Both the position numbers and the translations under genes were made by a program. From Mycobacterium sp. 4858 (GTDB taxonomy: Bacteria > Actinomycetota > Actinomycetes > Mycobacteriales > Mycobacteriaceae): a stretch of DNA of 64,000 nt. Positions 8,331 to 17,501 of the stretch are shown here, piece by piece. Positions within the stretch are counted from its first letter, which is position 1. Each line of letters starts with the position of its first letter. The notes under the pieces were generated by a model. It was not told the origin of the DNA and did not search any database. It saw only the letters and a program-made list of their open reading frames with translations. Location: the NCBI RefSeq assembly GCF_900240975.1, contig NZ_LT968775.1, positions 1,178,001 through 1,242,000 on the forward strand, in the 5' to 3' direction.

Positions 8331-9302
8331 GTGGCCAGTGCGCAACAGATCGTCGTCGTCGGTGCCGGTGTCAGCGGGCTGACATCGGCGGTGTGCCTGG
8401 CCGAGGCCGGTTGGCCGGTGCGGGTCTGGACCGCCGCCCTGCCACAGCACACCACATCGAAGGTGGCGGGCGCGGTATGGCTGCCACCGCGGCCCGCCGA
8501 ACGGGCCAGCGACACACTGGACTGGACCGAACACTCCCTGGGGGTCTTTCGCGAACTCGCCACCGATGCGGGCTCGGGCGTCCAACTGGCGCCCGCGCTG
8601 GCCGCCGGCGAGCTGACCGCGACCGAGGCGATGGCGTCCGCCGCGGGATTGATCCCCCACCTGCGCCCGGCCGACCCAACGGACCTGCCGGACGGCGTCG
8701 GCAATGGCTTCCGGGCCACGCTGCCGATGATCGACATGTCGCACTATCTCGACTACCTGACGCGCCGGCTGGCCGCGGCCGGCGGTGAAATCGAGGAGCA
8801 TCCGGTGCGGTCACTGGCCGAGGTCGCCGACGCCGCGCCGATCGTGGTTAACTGCACCGGTCTCGCCGCCGGACGCCTGGCCGGAGACGACACCGTTCGC
8901 CCCCTGTTCGGCCAGCACGTCGTGCTCACCAATCCCGGTCTGCGGCAACTGTTTTTGGAGATCAACGGCGGCCCGGAATGGACCTGCTATTTCCCCCATC
9001 CCCAGCGCGTCGTGTGCGGCGGGATCAGCATCCCCGACCGCTGGGACACCACCGCGGACCCCGACGTGACCGAGCGAATCCTGCACCGCTGCCGCCGGAT
9101 TGAGCCGCGCCTCGCCGAAGCGGAGGTGGTGGAGACCATCACCGGGCTGCGTCCCGACCGCCCCTCGGTGCGGGTGGCGGTCGAGCCGCTGGGGCGGGCG
9201 CTATGCATCCACAACTACGGCCACGGCGGCAACGGCGTGACCCTGTCGTGGGGTTGCGCACGCGACGTGGTCCGGCTGGCCGGTCAGTCGGAGGCACGAT
9301 GA
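8331..9302 (+). CDS. aao: D-amino-acid oxidase
   Basis: A 323-aa FAD-dependent oxidase of the DAAO family (Rv1905c equivalent), starting at GTG. It has the N-terminal Rossmann FAD motif VVVGAGVSGLTSAVCLAEAG, the second family segment TTSKVAGAVWLPPR, and the C-terminal NYGHGGNGVTLSWGCA motif that contacts FAD. It oxidatively deaminates D-amino acids to 2-oxo acids, ammonia and hydrogen peroxide. It overlaps the downstream crotonase start by 4 nt (ATGA), so the two are co-translated, although no metabolic link is obvious. Confidence 0.9.
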   Translation: MASAQQIVVVGAGVSGLTSAVCLAEAGWPVRVWTAALPQHTTSKVAGAVWLPPRPAERASDTLDWTEHSLGVFRELATDAGSGVQLAPALAAGELTATEAMASAAGLIPHLRPADPTDLPDGVGNGFRATLPMIDMSHYLDYLTRRLAAAGGEIEEHPVRSLAEVADAAPIVVNCTGLAAGRLAGDDTVRPLFGQHVVLTNPGLRQLFLEINGGPEWTCYFPHPQRVVCGGISIPDRWDTTADPDVTERILHRCRRIEPRLAEAEVVETITGLRPDRPSVRVAVEPLGRALCIHNYGHGGNGVTLSWGCARDVVRLAGQSEAR

Positions 9303-10081
9303 GCATCGACTACGCGCTGGACGCCCACATCGTGACCATCACCATCAACCGTCCCGAAACCCGCAACTCGCTCGACATGCAGCACTTCCGCGACCTGGCC
9401 CACGCCTGGGCGGCATTCCGCGACGACACCAGCGCCTGGGTGGCCGTGATCACCGGTGTGGGGCAAGACTTTTGCACCGGCGCCGACCTCAAGAAGTTCA
9501 TCCCGGAGCTCACCGGCGACCTGCCGCAACCGGAAGGATGGAACAAGGACGACGCCATCCACGCCGTCCTGCACCGCTTCCCCGTCTACAAACCGGTCAT
9601 CGCCGCGGTCAACGGCACCTGCGTCGCCGGCGGCTTCGAGATGCTGAGCTCCACCGACATTCGGGTCGCCGTGCCGGCCGCGCGATTCGCGGTGATGGAG
9701 CCCAAGCGCGGCCTGTTCGCCGGGGGTGGGAGCACCGTGCGACTGCCGCGTCAGATGCCCTACCCGCTGGCGATGGAGCTATTGCTGACCGCCGACATGG
9801 TGGACGCGGACCGGGCGCTGGCGATGGGGCTGATCAACCGCGTGGTCCCGCCGGAGCGGCTGATGGACACCGCGTACGACTACGCCGAGCGCATCGCGGC
9901 GAACGCCCCGCTCGCGGTGTTCGCGACGAAGCAGTCCGCCGTCGAGGGTTTGGCGCTCGATCTCGAGTCGGCGTACGACAACGAAACCCGGCACAGCGAC
10001 CGCATTTTCGAGACCGAGGACGCCAAGGAGGGGCCGCGCGCCTTCGCCGAGAAGCGACCGCCGCGCTGGCAGGGCCGCTAG
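9299..10081 (+). CDS. Enoyl-CoA hydratase/isomerase (crotonase) family protein
   Basis: A 260-aa crotonase. It shows TINRPETRNSLD at the N-terminus, the first oxyanion segment GVGQDFCTGADLKKF and the second oxyanion segment AAVNGTCVAGGFEML. The catalytic positions of true hydratases (two Glu) are not both clear: the second-helix region reads AVMEPKRGLFAGGGS, with one Glu visible. The reaction (hydratase, isomerase or hydrolase) is open. It is coupled to aao by a 4-nt overlap and overlaps the convergent holin-like gene by 4 nt at the 3' end. Confidence 0.8.
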   Translation: MSIDYALDAHIVTITINRPETRNSLDMQHFRDLAHAWAAFRDDTSAWVAVITGVGQDFCTGADLKKFIPELTGDLPQPEGWNKDDAIHAVLHRFPVYKPVIAAVNGTCVAGGFEMLSSTDIRVAVPAARFAVMEPKRGLFAGGGSTVRLPRQMPYPLAMELLLTADMVDADRALAMGLINRVVPPERLMDTAYDYAERIAANAPLAVFATKQSAVEGLALDLESAYDNETRHSDRIFETEDAKEGPRAFAEKRPPRWQGR

Positions 10082-10470
10082 CGGCGGCTGACGTCGCGAA
10101 TGATCAGCGACAGCAGCCAGCTCACGATCGACAAGACGACCGCGGCCCAGATCGCCGTCCACCAGAAACGGTCGATCTGCAAACCCCAATGCGTGGTGTG
10201 CTCGGTGATCCACGCGGTGATCCACAACATCAGCGCGTTGACGACGACGTGGAACAGGCCGAGGGTCAGGACGTACAGCGGGATCGACAAGAGCTGGACG
10301 ATCGGCTTGATGAACGCGTTGACCAGACCGAAGATGACGGCGACGACGAAGATGATGCCGACCCGCTGAAGCTTGGTGTCACCGCCGACGAACGTGATCC
10401 CGTGGACGAACTTCGTGACCAGCCACAGCGCGAAACCGGTCAGTGCGGCGCGAAGCAGAAAAGGGCCCAT
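10078..10470 (-). CDS. Four-TM phage-holin-like membrane protein (Rv1903-like)
   Basis: A 130-aa integral membrane protein with four hydrophobic segments (around residues 2-20, 38-58, 60-85 and 103-125) and the KLQRVGIIFVVAVIFGLVNAF region typical of the mycobacterial four-TMS holin-like family, annotated in other mycobacteria as phage holin superfamily IV although not prophage-linked. I prefer the ATG at 10470 (MGPFLLRAAL) over the opening at 10488. Its role in mycobacteria is not established. It corresponds in position to Rv1903. Confidence 0.75.
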   Translation of the reverse strand: MGPFLLRAALTGFALWLVTKFVHGITFVGGDTKLQRVGIIFVVAVIFGLVNAFIKPIVQLLSIPLYVLTLGLFHVVVNALMLWITAWITEHTTHWGLQIDRFWWTAIWAAVVLSIVSWLLSLIIRDVSRR

Positions 10471-10531
10471 GGTCCAAGATCCTGCCACCGGCCGTCGGCG
10501 AAGGGCAGCCCATTCGTGTCGACATTCGTCG

Positions 10532-10777
10532 CTAGGCGTCGCCGCGCCGGCCTTCCGCTGCCAGGTACTTCACCATCTGGCACAGGTTGACAACAGCCGC
10601 GCTCAACTTCTGGATGGTCGCGTCCCGATCTGCCACACACGCCTGCCAATCGGGAAACTCCTGCGGGGCTTTCTGGTTGTCCGCGTTGACATGGATCTTC
10701 TGCTCGATTTGGTCGCACAGGTCCGCGAGGGTCAGCTGTCCCGGCGCGCTGAAATCGGAGAACCACTTGTCGGTCAT
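10532..10777 (-). CDS. Small conserved hypothetical protein
   Basis: An 81-aa soluble protein with no recognised domain (MTDKWFSDFSAPGQLTLADL ... ADRDATIQKLSAAVVNLCQM). It looks largely alpha-helical with amphipathic segments and two or three cysteines not arranged as a metal site. An SD-like ggaggcgatg precedes the ATG. It is codirectional with the holin-like gene (61 bp downstream) and the amidohydrolase upstream. Function unknown. Confidence 0.55.
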   Translation of the reverse strand: MTDKWFSDFSAPGQLTLADLCDQIEQKIHVNADNQKAPQEFPDWQACVADRDATIQKLSAAVVNLCQMVKYLAAEGRRGDA

Positions 10778-10879
10778 GTCAGATCATCGCCTCCAAAAAA
10801 CCCCGGTGCTAGGAGGCTATCGGGTCGCCGCCCAGCAGGATCGTGCGGGCTGAAACCCCGGGCGGTGAGCCGCGAGAGC

Positions 10880-11944
10880 CTAGTTCAGGTTGTAGAAGCG
10901 CTGCGCGTTGAGTCCGCCGATCTTTTCGCGGGCCTCCTCGCTGATATCGGCGCGGGTGCGCAAATGCTTGGTGCTCTCCGGCCATTCGCCGTCCCAGTGC
11001 GGGTAGTCGCTGGCGAACATGATGAAGTCGGCGCCGAGCACGTCGATCACCCCGGGCAGGATCGGCTCCTCCGGCTCGCACGTCACCCAGATGTTGCCGG
11101 CGGCCAGGTACTCGTGCGGATCGCGGCGCCAGCCGTCCTCGACCCAGTCGCCGCGCTTCTCGTAGTGCTCGTGCAGGCGATCCATGAAGAACGGGACCCA
11201 ACCCGCGCCAGCCTCGAGGAAGGCGACCCGCAACCGCGGGTGGCGCTCGAAGACGCCGCCGGATACCAGCGCGGTCATTGCGGTCATCTGGTCGAACGGG
11301 AAACTGATGCAGTGCACCTGTATGTAGTTGGTGAAGCGGTCCACGCCGATCTTCGGGAGGTGGATGCCCGGCGCGCCGTGAATCCCCACCGGCATCTCCA
11401 GGTCGACCGCGGCGGCGTAGAAGGGATCGAGGTCGGGGTGGTCGAGGTTGCGGTTCTTGAGCGCCGGCGGAACCAAAGTCGCCACCAGCCCAAGATCTTT
11501 CGCTTCGGTCATCACGTCGATGGCCGCTTGGCCGTGCTCGATCGGGGTCACCGCGACGCCGCGTAGCCGCCCGCCCGACGGGGCGCAGTAGTCCGCGATC
11601 CACTCGTTGTAGAGCCGGGCGAATCCCGCCGCGAACTCCGGATCCTCCAGCGTGGGCGCGCACAGGCCCAGACTCGGATACAACACCATGGTGTCGATGT
11701 GGTCGCGATCGGCGTCGCCGAGCACGCCTTCGGTCGAGCGGCAGTTGATGTCCGGCGCCTTGCTGATCCCGTGCTGGGGCGGACACCCGGCACCCGGGCC
11801 CTGATCCTCCGGGTAGCTGCGCCCCTCGAACATCAACCTGCTGCCGTCGGCCGCGGGCTTGACGTATTGCGGCCAGCGTTTGATCGCTTCGGTCGCCAGT
11901 GAGGGGTTCTCGGCAACATGTCCGTCGGCGTCGATGATCCGCAT
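10880..11944 (-). CDS. Amidohydrolase-2 family (metal-dependent hydrolase/decarboxylase)
   Basis: A 354-aa TIM-barrel protein of the amidohydrolase-2 (PF04909) type. The N-terminal metal segment is DADGHVAEN, central His motifs are VGIHGAPG and YIQVHC, and the C-terminal metal Asp lies in [13 protein letters not shown]. Family members include ACMS decarboxylase, resorcylate decarboxylases and related hydrolases acting on cyclic or aromatic acids. The ATG at 11942-11944 starts exactly at the first strand; the upstream frame is an extension. It diverges from the MFS transporter across 76 bp, so transporter and hydrolase may serve one substrate (inference). Confidence 0.8.
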   Translation of the reverse strand: MRIIDADGHVAENPSLATEAIKRWPQYVKPAADGSRLMFEGRSYPEDQGPGAGCPPQHGISKAPDINCRSTEGVLGDADRDHIDTMVLYPSLGLCAPTLEDPEFAAGFARLYNEWIADYCAPSGGRLRGVAVTPIEHGQAAIDVMTEAKDLGLVATLVPPALKNRNLDHPDLDPFYAAAVDLEMPVGIHGAPGIHLPKIGVDRFTNYIQVHCISFPFDQMTAMTALVSGGVFERHPRLRVAFLEAGAGWVPFFMDRLHEHYEKRGDWVEDGWRRDPHEYLAAGNIWVTCEPEEPILPGVIDVLGADFIMFASDYPHWDGEWPESTKHLRTRADISEEAREKIGGLNAQRFYNLN

Positions 11945-12020
11945 GTATTCGCAACTTACTCTCGCGGATTGCATGTCGAAACGGCTCGCTTTAGGGTGCC
12001 CGGTACGCCACGATGCTGAC

Positions 12021-13295
12021 GTGACCACTCAAAGCCCTCGGCAGAAGTTGACCGCGGATCAGCGGAACTCCTTCATCGCGGCCCTATTGGGCTGGACGAT
12101 GGACGCCTTCGACTACTTCATCGTCGTGCTCGTCTACGCCGACATCGCGAAGACGTTTCACCACAGCAAGGCGGAGGTCGCGTTCGTCACCACCGCCACC
12201 CTGATCATGCGTCCCGTCGGCGCGCTGCTGTTCGGGCTGTGGGCCGACCGAGTCGGTCGGCGGCTGCCGTTGATGGTGGACGTGATGTTCTACTCGGTGG
12301 TGGGCTTCCTGTGCGCGTTCGCCCCCAACTTCACCGTGCTGGTGATCCTGCGGCTGCTCTACGGCATCGGCATGGGCGGCGAGTGGGGGTTGGGCGCCGC
12401 GCTGGCCATGGAGAAGGTTCCCGTCGAGCGGCGCGGCTTTTTCTCCGGCCTGTTGCAGGAGGGCTATGCGTTCGGCTATCTGCTGGCGAGCGTCGCATCG
12501 CTGGTCGTGATGAATTGGCTCGGCCTGTCGTGGCGGTGGTTGTTCGCGCTGAGCATCATTCCGGCGCTGGTCAGCCTGATCATCCGGTACCGGGTGGAGG
12601 AATCCGAGGTCTGGGAGGCCGCGCAGGACCAGATGAAGCTCACCAGCACCAAGATCCGCGACGTGCTGCGCGACGCCAAGATCATCCGCCGGTTCTTCTA
12701 CCTCGTGCTGCTGATGACCGCCTTCAACTGGATGAGTCACGGCACCCAGGACGTCTACCCGACATTTTTGACGGCCACCGCCAACCACGGCGCCGGCCTG
12801 TCCAGCGCGACGGTCAAGTGGATCGTGATCGTCTACAACGTCGGCGCCATCATCGGCGGGCTGTTCTTCGGCACGCTGTCGCAGCGGTTCAGCCGCCGCC
12901 ACACCATCATCTTCTGCGCGCTGTTGGCGCTACCGATCGTGCCGTTGTTCGCCTACTCACGCACCGCGGCCATGTTGTGTCTCGGCTCGTTCTTGATGCA
13001 GTTGTTCGTGCAGGGCGCCTGGGGTGTCATCCCGGCCCACCTGACCGAGATGTCGCCGGACGCCATCCGCGGGCTCTACCCCGGCGTGACCTACCAACTG
13101 GGCAACCTACTGGCGGCGTTCAACCTGCCGATTCAGGAGCGCCTGGCCGAGTCGCACGGCTATCCCTTCGCGCTGGCGGCGACGATCGTTCCGGTGCTGA
13201 TCGCCGTCGCGTTGCTGACGCTGATCGGCAAGGACGCCACGGGAATTCGTTTCGGCACCGCGCAAACCGCCTTCCTGGCAACCGATCCGAGGTGA
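12021..13295 (+). CDS. nanT: MFS transporter, NanT (sialic-acid/organic-anion symporter) family
   Basis: A 424-aa major facilitator with about twelve hydrophobic segments. It has the TM1 [18 protein letters not shown] motif typical of the metabolite:H+ symporter/NanT group, the loop 2-3 [13 protein letters not shown] motif A, and [14 protein letters not shown]. It starts at GTG 12021, which removes an unlikely upstream extension overlapping the divergent amidohydrolase. M. tuberculosis Rv1902c at the same position is annotated nanT. The true substrate is not shown by sequence; mycobacteria are not known sialate users, so another organic acid is likely (inference). Confidence 0.8.
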   Translation: MTTQSPRQKLTADQRNSFIAALLGWTMDAFDYFIVVLVYADIAKTFHHSKAEVAFVTTATLIMRPVGALLFGLWADRVGRRLPLMVDVMFYSVVGFLCAFAPNFTVLVILRLLYGIGMGGEWGLGAALAMEKVPVERRGFFSGLLQEGYAFGYLLASVASLVVMNWLGLSWRWLFALSIIPALVSLIIRYRVEESEVWEAAQDQMKLTSTKIRDVLRDAKIIRRFFYLVLLMTAFNWMSHGTQDVYPTFLTATANHGAGLSSATVKWIVIVYNVGAIIGGLFFGTLSQRFSRRHTIIFCALLALPIVPLFAYSRTAAMLCLGSFLMQLFVQGAWGVIPAHLTEMSPDAIRGLYPGVTYQLGNLLAAFNLPIQERLAESHGYPFALAATIVPVLIAVALLTLIGKDATGIRFGTAQTAFLATDPR

Positions 13296-13373
13296 GTTAG
13301 TCACGCCGAGATGGCCGCCACGGCTGTGATCGGGGCGCCGCCCACGACCATGGCGGCAACCTCGACGACATCC

Positions 13374-14648
13374 CTACTCGGGGCTGGTGAGGGCGCGGCG
13401 CAGCAGGTGCATCGCCACCGTCGTCGAGCGTTCCCGGACGTCGGAGCGGTTCCCGGGCAGCCGCAACGTGCGGGTGTCCGTGAAGCCGTCCGCCAGCGTC
13501 ACCGTGAAACACACTGTGCCGACGGGCTTTTCCGGAGTTCCCCCACCCGGGCCGGCGACACCGGTGATCGCGACGGCGGTGTCGGCGCCGAACCGGCGTA
13601 GCGCGCCGGCCGCCATCGCCTCGGCCACCGGCTCGGACACCGCGCCATGCGCCTCGATCAGCGCCGGGTCGACGCCGAGCAGCTCGACCTTCGCGTCGTT
13701 GGCGTAGGCCACCACCCCGCCCGCCACGTAGTCCGACGAGCCGGGCCGGTCGGTCAGCCGCGCGGCCAGCAGCCCGGCGGTGCAGGATTCGGCCGTCGCG
13801 ATCCGGCGGCCGGCCAGCGCCCGGGCGACCAGATCGTCCACCGTGGAACCGTCTTCGGAGAAGAGCTGCTGTGCGTGCCGGTCGCGCACGAGCTGCATCA
13901 GCTTTGCGTAGCCGGGCGCGGCGTCCGGCTCGTAGCGGGTGACCATCTCGATTTCGCCCCGTCGGAGGCAGGTCGTGATTTCGAGTGATTCGAAGCCGGG
14001 AACCGACGCCTCGGCGTCGCGCAGCGTTTCGGCCAAACCTGACTCGGGCAGCCCGAACATGCGCACGATGTCCTGGCGGTAGAGCGTCCGGCCGGCGATC
14101 GCCTGCTGCGCCGCGGGCGTCTCGATGGCCCGGCGCCACATCGGCTGCAGCTCGCGCGGTGGCCCCGGCAGCACGATGACGGTCGGCTTGCCGGGGACGA
14201 CGACGCCGGGTGCGGTGCCGACCGGGTCGAGCACCTGTGCCCCGGCCGGAATCATCGCCTGCTTGCGATTGGCGGCGCGCACCGCTTCGAAGTCGACGCC
14301 CTCGAAGCGCCCCATCAGCTTCCTGAGGATGTCGGCGATCTTGTTCTCGGTCTCGTCGTCCAACACCAGCTCGCGACCGCAGAACCGCGCCACCACCTCC
14401 ACCGTCATGTCGTCGGCCGTGGGCCCCAGGCCGCCGCTGGTGACGATCAGGTCCATGCCCTGCTCCGCCAGGAAGCGCAGTTGAGCCTCGATGTCGGCCG
14501 GGCGGTCGCCGCAGATGGTGATGTGCGCCAGCTCGACGCCCAGCTCCAGCAGTCGGTCGGCGATCCACGGGCCGTTCGCGTCTTGGACCCGCCCGGTGAG
14601 GACTTCCGTTCCGGTGACGACGATGCCTGCGCGTGCGCTCACCGCCAC
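13374..14648 (-). CDS. cinA: CinA: competence/damage-inducible protein, NMN deamidase
   Basis: A 424-aa two-domain protein. Residues 1-~250 form the MoaB/MogA-like domain ([33 protein letters not shown]). Residues ~265-424 form the CinA C-terminal domain with the [15 protein letters not shown] catalytic motif, the VVAYANDAK segment and the [20 protein letters not shown] glycine-rich loop. Proteins of this type hydrolyse NMN amide and ADP-ribose pyrophosphate bonds in NAD recycling; in mycobacteria CinA has been linked to drug-adduct cleavage (established elsewhere). It starts at GTG 14648 and lies 47 bp downstream of the thiamine-binding gene, probably one operon. It equals Rv1901. Confidence 0.92.
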   Translation of the reverse strand: MAVSARAGIVVTGTEVLTGRVQDANGPWIADRLLELGVELAHITICGDRPADIEAQLRFLAEQGMDLIVTSGGLGPTADDMTVEVVARFCGRELVLDDETENKIADILRKLMGRFEGVDFEAVRAANRKQAMIPAGAQVLDPVGTAPGVVVPGKPTVIVLPGPPRELQPMWRRAIETPAAQQAIAGRTLYRQDIVRMFGLPESGLAETLRDAEASVPGFESLEITTCLRRGEIEMVTRYEPDAAPGYAKLMQLVRDRHAQQLFSEDGSTVDDLVARALAGRRIATAESCTAGLLAARLTDRPGSSDYVAGGVVAYANDAKVELLGVDPALIEAHGAVSEPVAEAMAAGALRRFGADTAVAITGVAGPGGGTPEKPVGTVCFTVTLADGFTDTRTLRLPGNRSDVRERSTTVAMHLLRRALTSPE

Positions 14649-14695
14649 GAGCCTACTGGCAGGGCGGGAGCGCCGAGCCGAGCCACGGCGACGGG

Positions 14696-15001
14696 CTAGC
14701 CGCCCTCCAGGTAACGCTCGACGGAGGCGACCTTCTGCGTCATCGCGTCGCTGACCCCGGCCCGCCAGTCCGCCTTGATCACCGTGCTGACCCGGGGCGC
14801 GCGGGCGGCCACCGCCTCGACCGCGCGCTGCACGACGGCCATCACTTCTTCCCAGGTTTCGCCCTCGATGACGGTGAACATCGAATCGGTCTCGTTGGGC
14901 AGGCCGGAATCACGAACGACCCGAACCGCTTCGGCGACGATCTCGCCCACCCCCTCACCGACACCCATCGGTGTGACGGAAAAGGCGACGAGCACGGACA
15001 C
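14696..15001 (-). CDS. Thiamine-binding (MTH1187/YkoF-like) protein
   Basis: A 101-aa ferredoxin-like protein of the MTH1187/YkoF group (Rv1898 equivalent). It shows the strand [19 protein letters not shown], a helix, then [21 protein letters not shown]. Relatives bind thiamine or hydroxymethylpyrimidine. It starts at GTG and diverges from dtd across 51 bp. In M. tuberculosis lipJ and lppD lie between this gene and cinA; here only 47 bp separate them. Confidence 0.8.
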   Translation of the reverse strand: MSVLVAFSVTPMGVGEGVGEIVAEAVRVVRDSGLPNETDSMFTVIEGETWEEVMAVVQRAVEAVAARAPRVSTVIKADWRAGVSDAMTQKVASVERYLEGG

Positions 15002-15052
15002 CCGACGAGCCTACCGAACCTTTCCCGGGCCGGACTGGCAGCATCGAGCCTC

Positions 15053-15484
15053 ATGCGGGTCTTGGTGCAGCGGGTTACGTCGGCGACGGTGTCGGTCGAA
15101 GGCGAAGTGGTGGGCGCCATCCGGCCGTCCGGTCAGGGCCTGCTGGCCTTCGTCGGCGTGACCCACACCGACGATTCGGACAAGGCGCGGCGGCTCGCTG
15201 AAAAGGTTTGGTATTTAAGGATTCTCGACCAGGAACGGTCGGCGGCGGACGTGAACGCTCCGATTCTGGTCGTCAGTCAGTTCACCCTGTACGCCGACAC
15301 CGCCAAGGGCCGACGACCGTCGTGGAACGCGGCCGCCCCGGGTGCGGTCGCGCAGCCGCTGGTCGAGGCGTTCGCCGAGGCGTTGCGGCGGTTGGGCGCC
15401 GAGGTCCAGACCGGGGTGTTCGGCGCGAACATGCAGGTCGAGTTGGTCAACGACGGACCGGTCACAGTTGTTCTGGAGCTCTGA
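15053..15484 (+). CDS. dtd: D-aminoacyl-tRNA deacylase
   Basis: A 143-aa DTD, the same length as the M. tuberculosis enzyme (Rv1897c). It removes D-amino acids (and glycine from tRNA-Ala) mischarged on tRNA in the cytosol. Key marks are the N-terminal MRVLVQRV strand, the catalytic SQFTLYADT motif, and the Gly-Pro motif in VNDGPVTV. The start is the ATG 15053, which gives the canonical MRVLVQR opening; the longer frame is an antisense-type extension over the divergent gene. It occurs in the same window as the D-amino-acid oxidase. Confidence 0.95.
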   Translation: MRVLVQRVTSATVSVEGEVVGAIRPSGQGLLAFVGVTHTDDSDKARRLAEKVWYLRILDQERSAADVNAPILVVSQFTLYADTAKGRRPSWNAAAPGAVAQPLVEAFAEALRRLGAEVQTGVFGANMQVELVNDGPVTVVLEL

Positions 15485-15553
15485 CACAGGAACTCCGGGT
15501 ACGTTGACGACGCCGGCTCTTCGGTGGCCGGATTTTTGACAGGAGGCCCGACC

Positions 15554-16465
15554 ATGAGCGCGACGCCCGAATTCGGCTCGCTGCGTTCCGACGACGACCA
15601 CTGGGACATCGTCAGCAGCGTGGGTTACACCGCGTTGCTGGTGGCCGGCTGGCGGGCGCTGCATGCGCTGAGCCCGCAACCGCTGGTCCGCGACGACTAC
15701 GCCAAGGCCTTCATCGAGGCCTCGGGCGACCCGTATCTGGCGGGCCTGATCGCCAACCCGGGAACGTCCGAAGACGAGATGGCCTTCCCCCGCCTCTACG
15801 GGGTGCAGACCCGGCTCTTCGACGACTTCTTCATCGCGGCCGGCGATGCGGGAATCCGTCAGGCGGTGATCGTTGCCGCCGGCCTGGACTCCCGTGCATA
15901 CCGACTCGAATGGGTGCAGGGCACAAAGGTTTTCGAGATCGACCTGCCGAAGGTGCTGGAATTCAAGGCGCACGTGCTCGCCCAGCACGGCGCCAAACCC
16001 AAGGCCCCCCGGGTCGAGGTCGCCGCCGACCTGCGCACCGACTGGTCGAGGGCGCTGGAGGCCGCCGGCTTCGACGTGGAACGCCCCAGCGCCTGGTCGG
16101 TGGAGGGAGTGCTGCCCTACCTCACCGACGAGGCCCAGAACACGCTCCTCACCCGGATCAGCGGGCTCAGTGCACCCGGCAGCCGAATCGCCATCGGGGC
16201 GCTGGGGTCCCGCCTGGATCACGACCAACTCAAGGCCCTGGAGGCGTCCCATCCCGGCGTCAACCTGTCCGGCGATGTCGACTTCTCCGCCCTGACATAC
16301 GAGCCGCGGACCGACCCCGCCGAACGACTGGCCGCGCACGGATGGGCGGTTGAACCCGTCCGCAACACGCTCGAACTGCAGGCCGGTTATGGCATGACCC
16401 CGCCGGACGTCGACGTCAAGATCGACGGTTTCATGCGGTCCCAATACATCACGGCGACCCGGTAG
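15554..16465 (+). CDS. Class I SAM-dependent methyltransferase, mycobacterial leucine-carboxyl-MTase-like family
   Basis: A 303-aa member of the mycobacterial putative SAM-dependent methyltransferase family (TIGR00027 type; Rv1896c equivalent). It has the YARAF-like substrate region ([11 protein letters not shown]), the SAM motif [15 protein letters not shown], the acidic motif [13 protein letters not shown] and [10 protein letters not shown]. An SD (aggaggcc) precedes ATG 15554. The family is much expanded in mycobacteria and its substrates are mostly unknown. The gene abuts the convergent ADH stop with no gap. Confidence 0.85.
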   Translation: MSATPEFGSLRSDDDHWDIVSSVGYTALLVAGWRALHALSPQPLVRDDYAKAFIEASGDPYLAGLIANPGTSEDEMAFPRLYGVQTRLFDDFFIAAGDAGIRQAVIVAAGLDSRAYRLEWVQGTKVFEIDLPKVLEFKAHVLAQHGAKPKAPRVEVAADLRTDWSRALEAAGFDVERPSAWSVEGVLPYLTDEAQNTLLTRISGLSAPGSRIAIGALGSRLDHDQLKALEASHPGVNLSGDVDFSALTYEPRTDPAERLAAHGWAVEPVRNTLELQAGYGMTPPDVDVKIDGFMRSQYITATR

Positions 16466-17491
16466 CTAGGGCGTCAGCAGGATCTTCACGTCGTTGCCCG
16501 AGCGGGATGCCGCGGTGGCGTAGCCCTTGGACGCTTCCTCCAATGGCAGCGTGGTGGTGAAGATGCCGTCGACGTCGAGGCGCCCGGACTGCAGCAGCGG
16601 GATCAATTCCGGCCAGGTCCGCTGCACCGGCGCCGTCGTCATCCGCAGCGTGATGCTGCGGATCAGGCATCCCAGCGCGTTCAGTGGGAACGGGTTCATG
16701 TCGTGCACGCCGACAACCGAGACGGTGCCGCCGGGCCGCACCGCGTTGAGCGCGTCGGTCAGGGACGCGTCGGTGGCGACGGCGTCGATCACGGCGTCAG
16801 CGCCGCGGCCCCCGGTGGCTTCGAGGATGGCCTCGACCGCGGGTGCCCGCAGGGGTGTCGCTCCCCACCGGACGGCGCGGTCCAACCGTCCCTGCACCTG
16901 ATCGACGGCGAAAACCGTTGCGGCGCCCTGGAATAACGCACTCCGTAGGGAGCACAGGCCGACAGCGCCCAGGCCGATGACGGCCACGGTGCCCCCGAGC
17001 GGAATGTCGGCACGCTGGGCCGCCGCCCAGCCGGTGGCGAGGTTGTCGGTGAGCAGTAACGCCTGTTCGGTGCTGATGGCTTCCGGCATTTTGAGCAGCT
17101 GAAAGTCGGCCGCCGGCACGGCCAGCAGGTCGGCCTGCGCGCCGCCCAGCACCCCGCCGCCGAAGATCTGGAAGCCGTTGTGGCACATGACCGGATCGCG
17201 GGTGGCGCAGCCCGCGCAGGCACCGCACCCGGTCACCGACGAGACCATCACCGGGTCGCCCACCTTGATCGTGCGCACGTCGCCGCCGACTTCCACGACG
17301 GTGCCGATGGCTTCATGGCCGAGCGCGATCGGGGCCGGCATCGGGAAGTCCGCCTCGTAGAAGTGCAAATCGGATCCGCAGATGCCGGCGGCGGTGACCT
17401 CGACGATCGCCCCGCCGGGGCCGGGAAGGGCTGGATCGGGCCGGGTGTCGACCCGAATGCTGTGCGGCCCGTCGACGACTACCGTACGCAT
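16466..17491 (-). CDS. Zinc-dependent alcohol dehydrogenase
   Basis: A 341-aa medium-chain dehydrogenase (Rv1895 equivalent). The catalytic zinc site is formed by C-GSD (ITAAGICGSDLHFYE) and GHEAIG. The structural zinc lobe has the four-Cys pattern GCGACAGCATRDPVMC, and the Rossmann motif is VIGLGAVGLCS. It oxidises a primary or secondary alcohol with NAD(P)+. It starts 10 nt after the stop of the Baeyer-Villiger monooxygenase, so the two form an operon: the ADH could supply ketone to, or handle alcohol from, the ester-forming monooxygenase (inference). Confidence 0.88.
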   Translation of the reverse strand: MRTVVVDGPHSIRVDTRPDPALPGPGGAIVEVTAAGICGSDLHFYEADFPMPAPIALGHEAIGTVVEVGGDVRTIKVGDPVMVSSVTGCGACAGCATRDPVMCHNGFQIFGGGVLGGAQADLLAVPAADFQLLKMPEAISTEQALLLTDNLATGWAAAQRADIPLGGTVAVIGLGAVGLCSLRSALFQGAATVFAVDQVQGRLDRAVRWGATPLRAPAVEAILEATGGRGADAVIDAVATDASLTDALNAVRPGGTVSVVGVHDMNPFPLNALGCLIRSITLRMTTAPVQRTWPELIPLLQSGRLDVDGIFTTTLPLEEASKGYATAASRSGNDVKILLTP

Positions 17492-17501
17492 GATGAGGCG
17501 C

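Noticed and set aside
10078..10470. Holin-like gene as evidence of a prophage
   Set aside because: No other phage genes nearby. The four-TM family is a core mycobacterial protein in the same position as Rv1903.
12021..13295. True sialic-acid catabolism locus
   Set aside because: Only a NanT-like transporter is present; no lyase, kinase or epimerase genes of sialate breakdown lie nearby.
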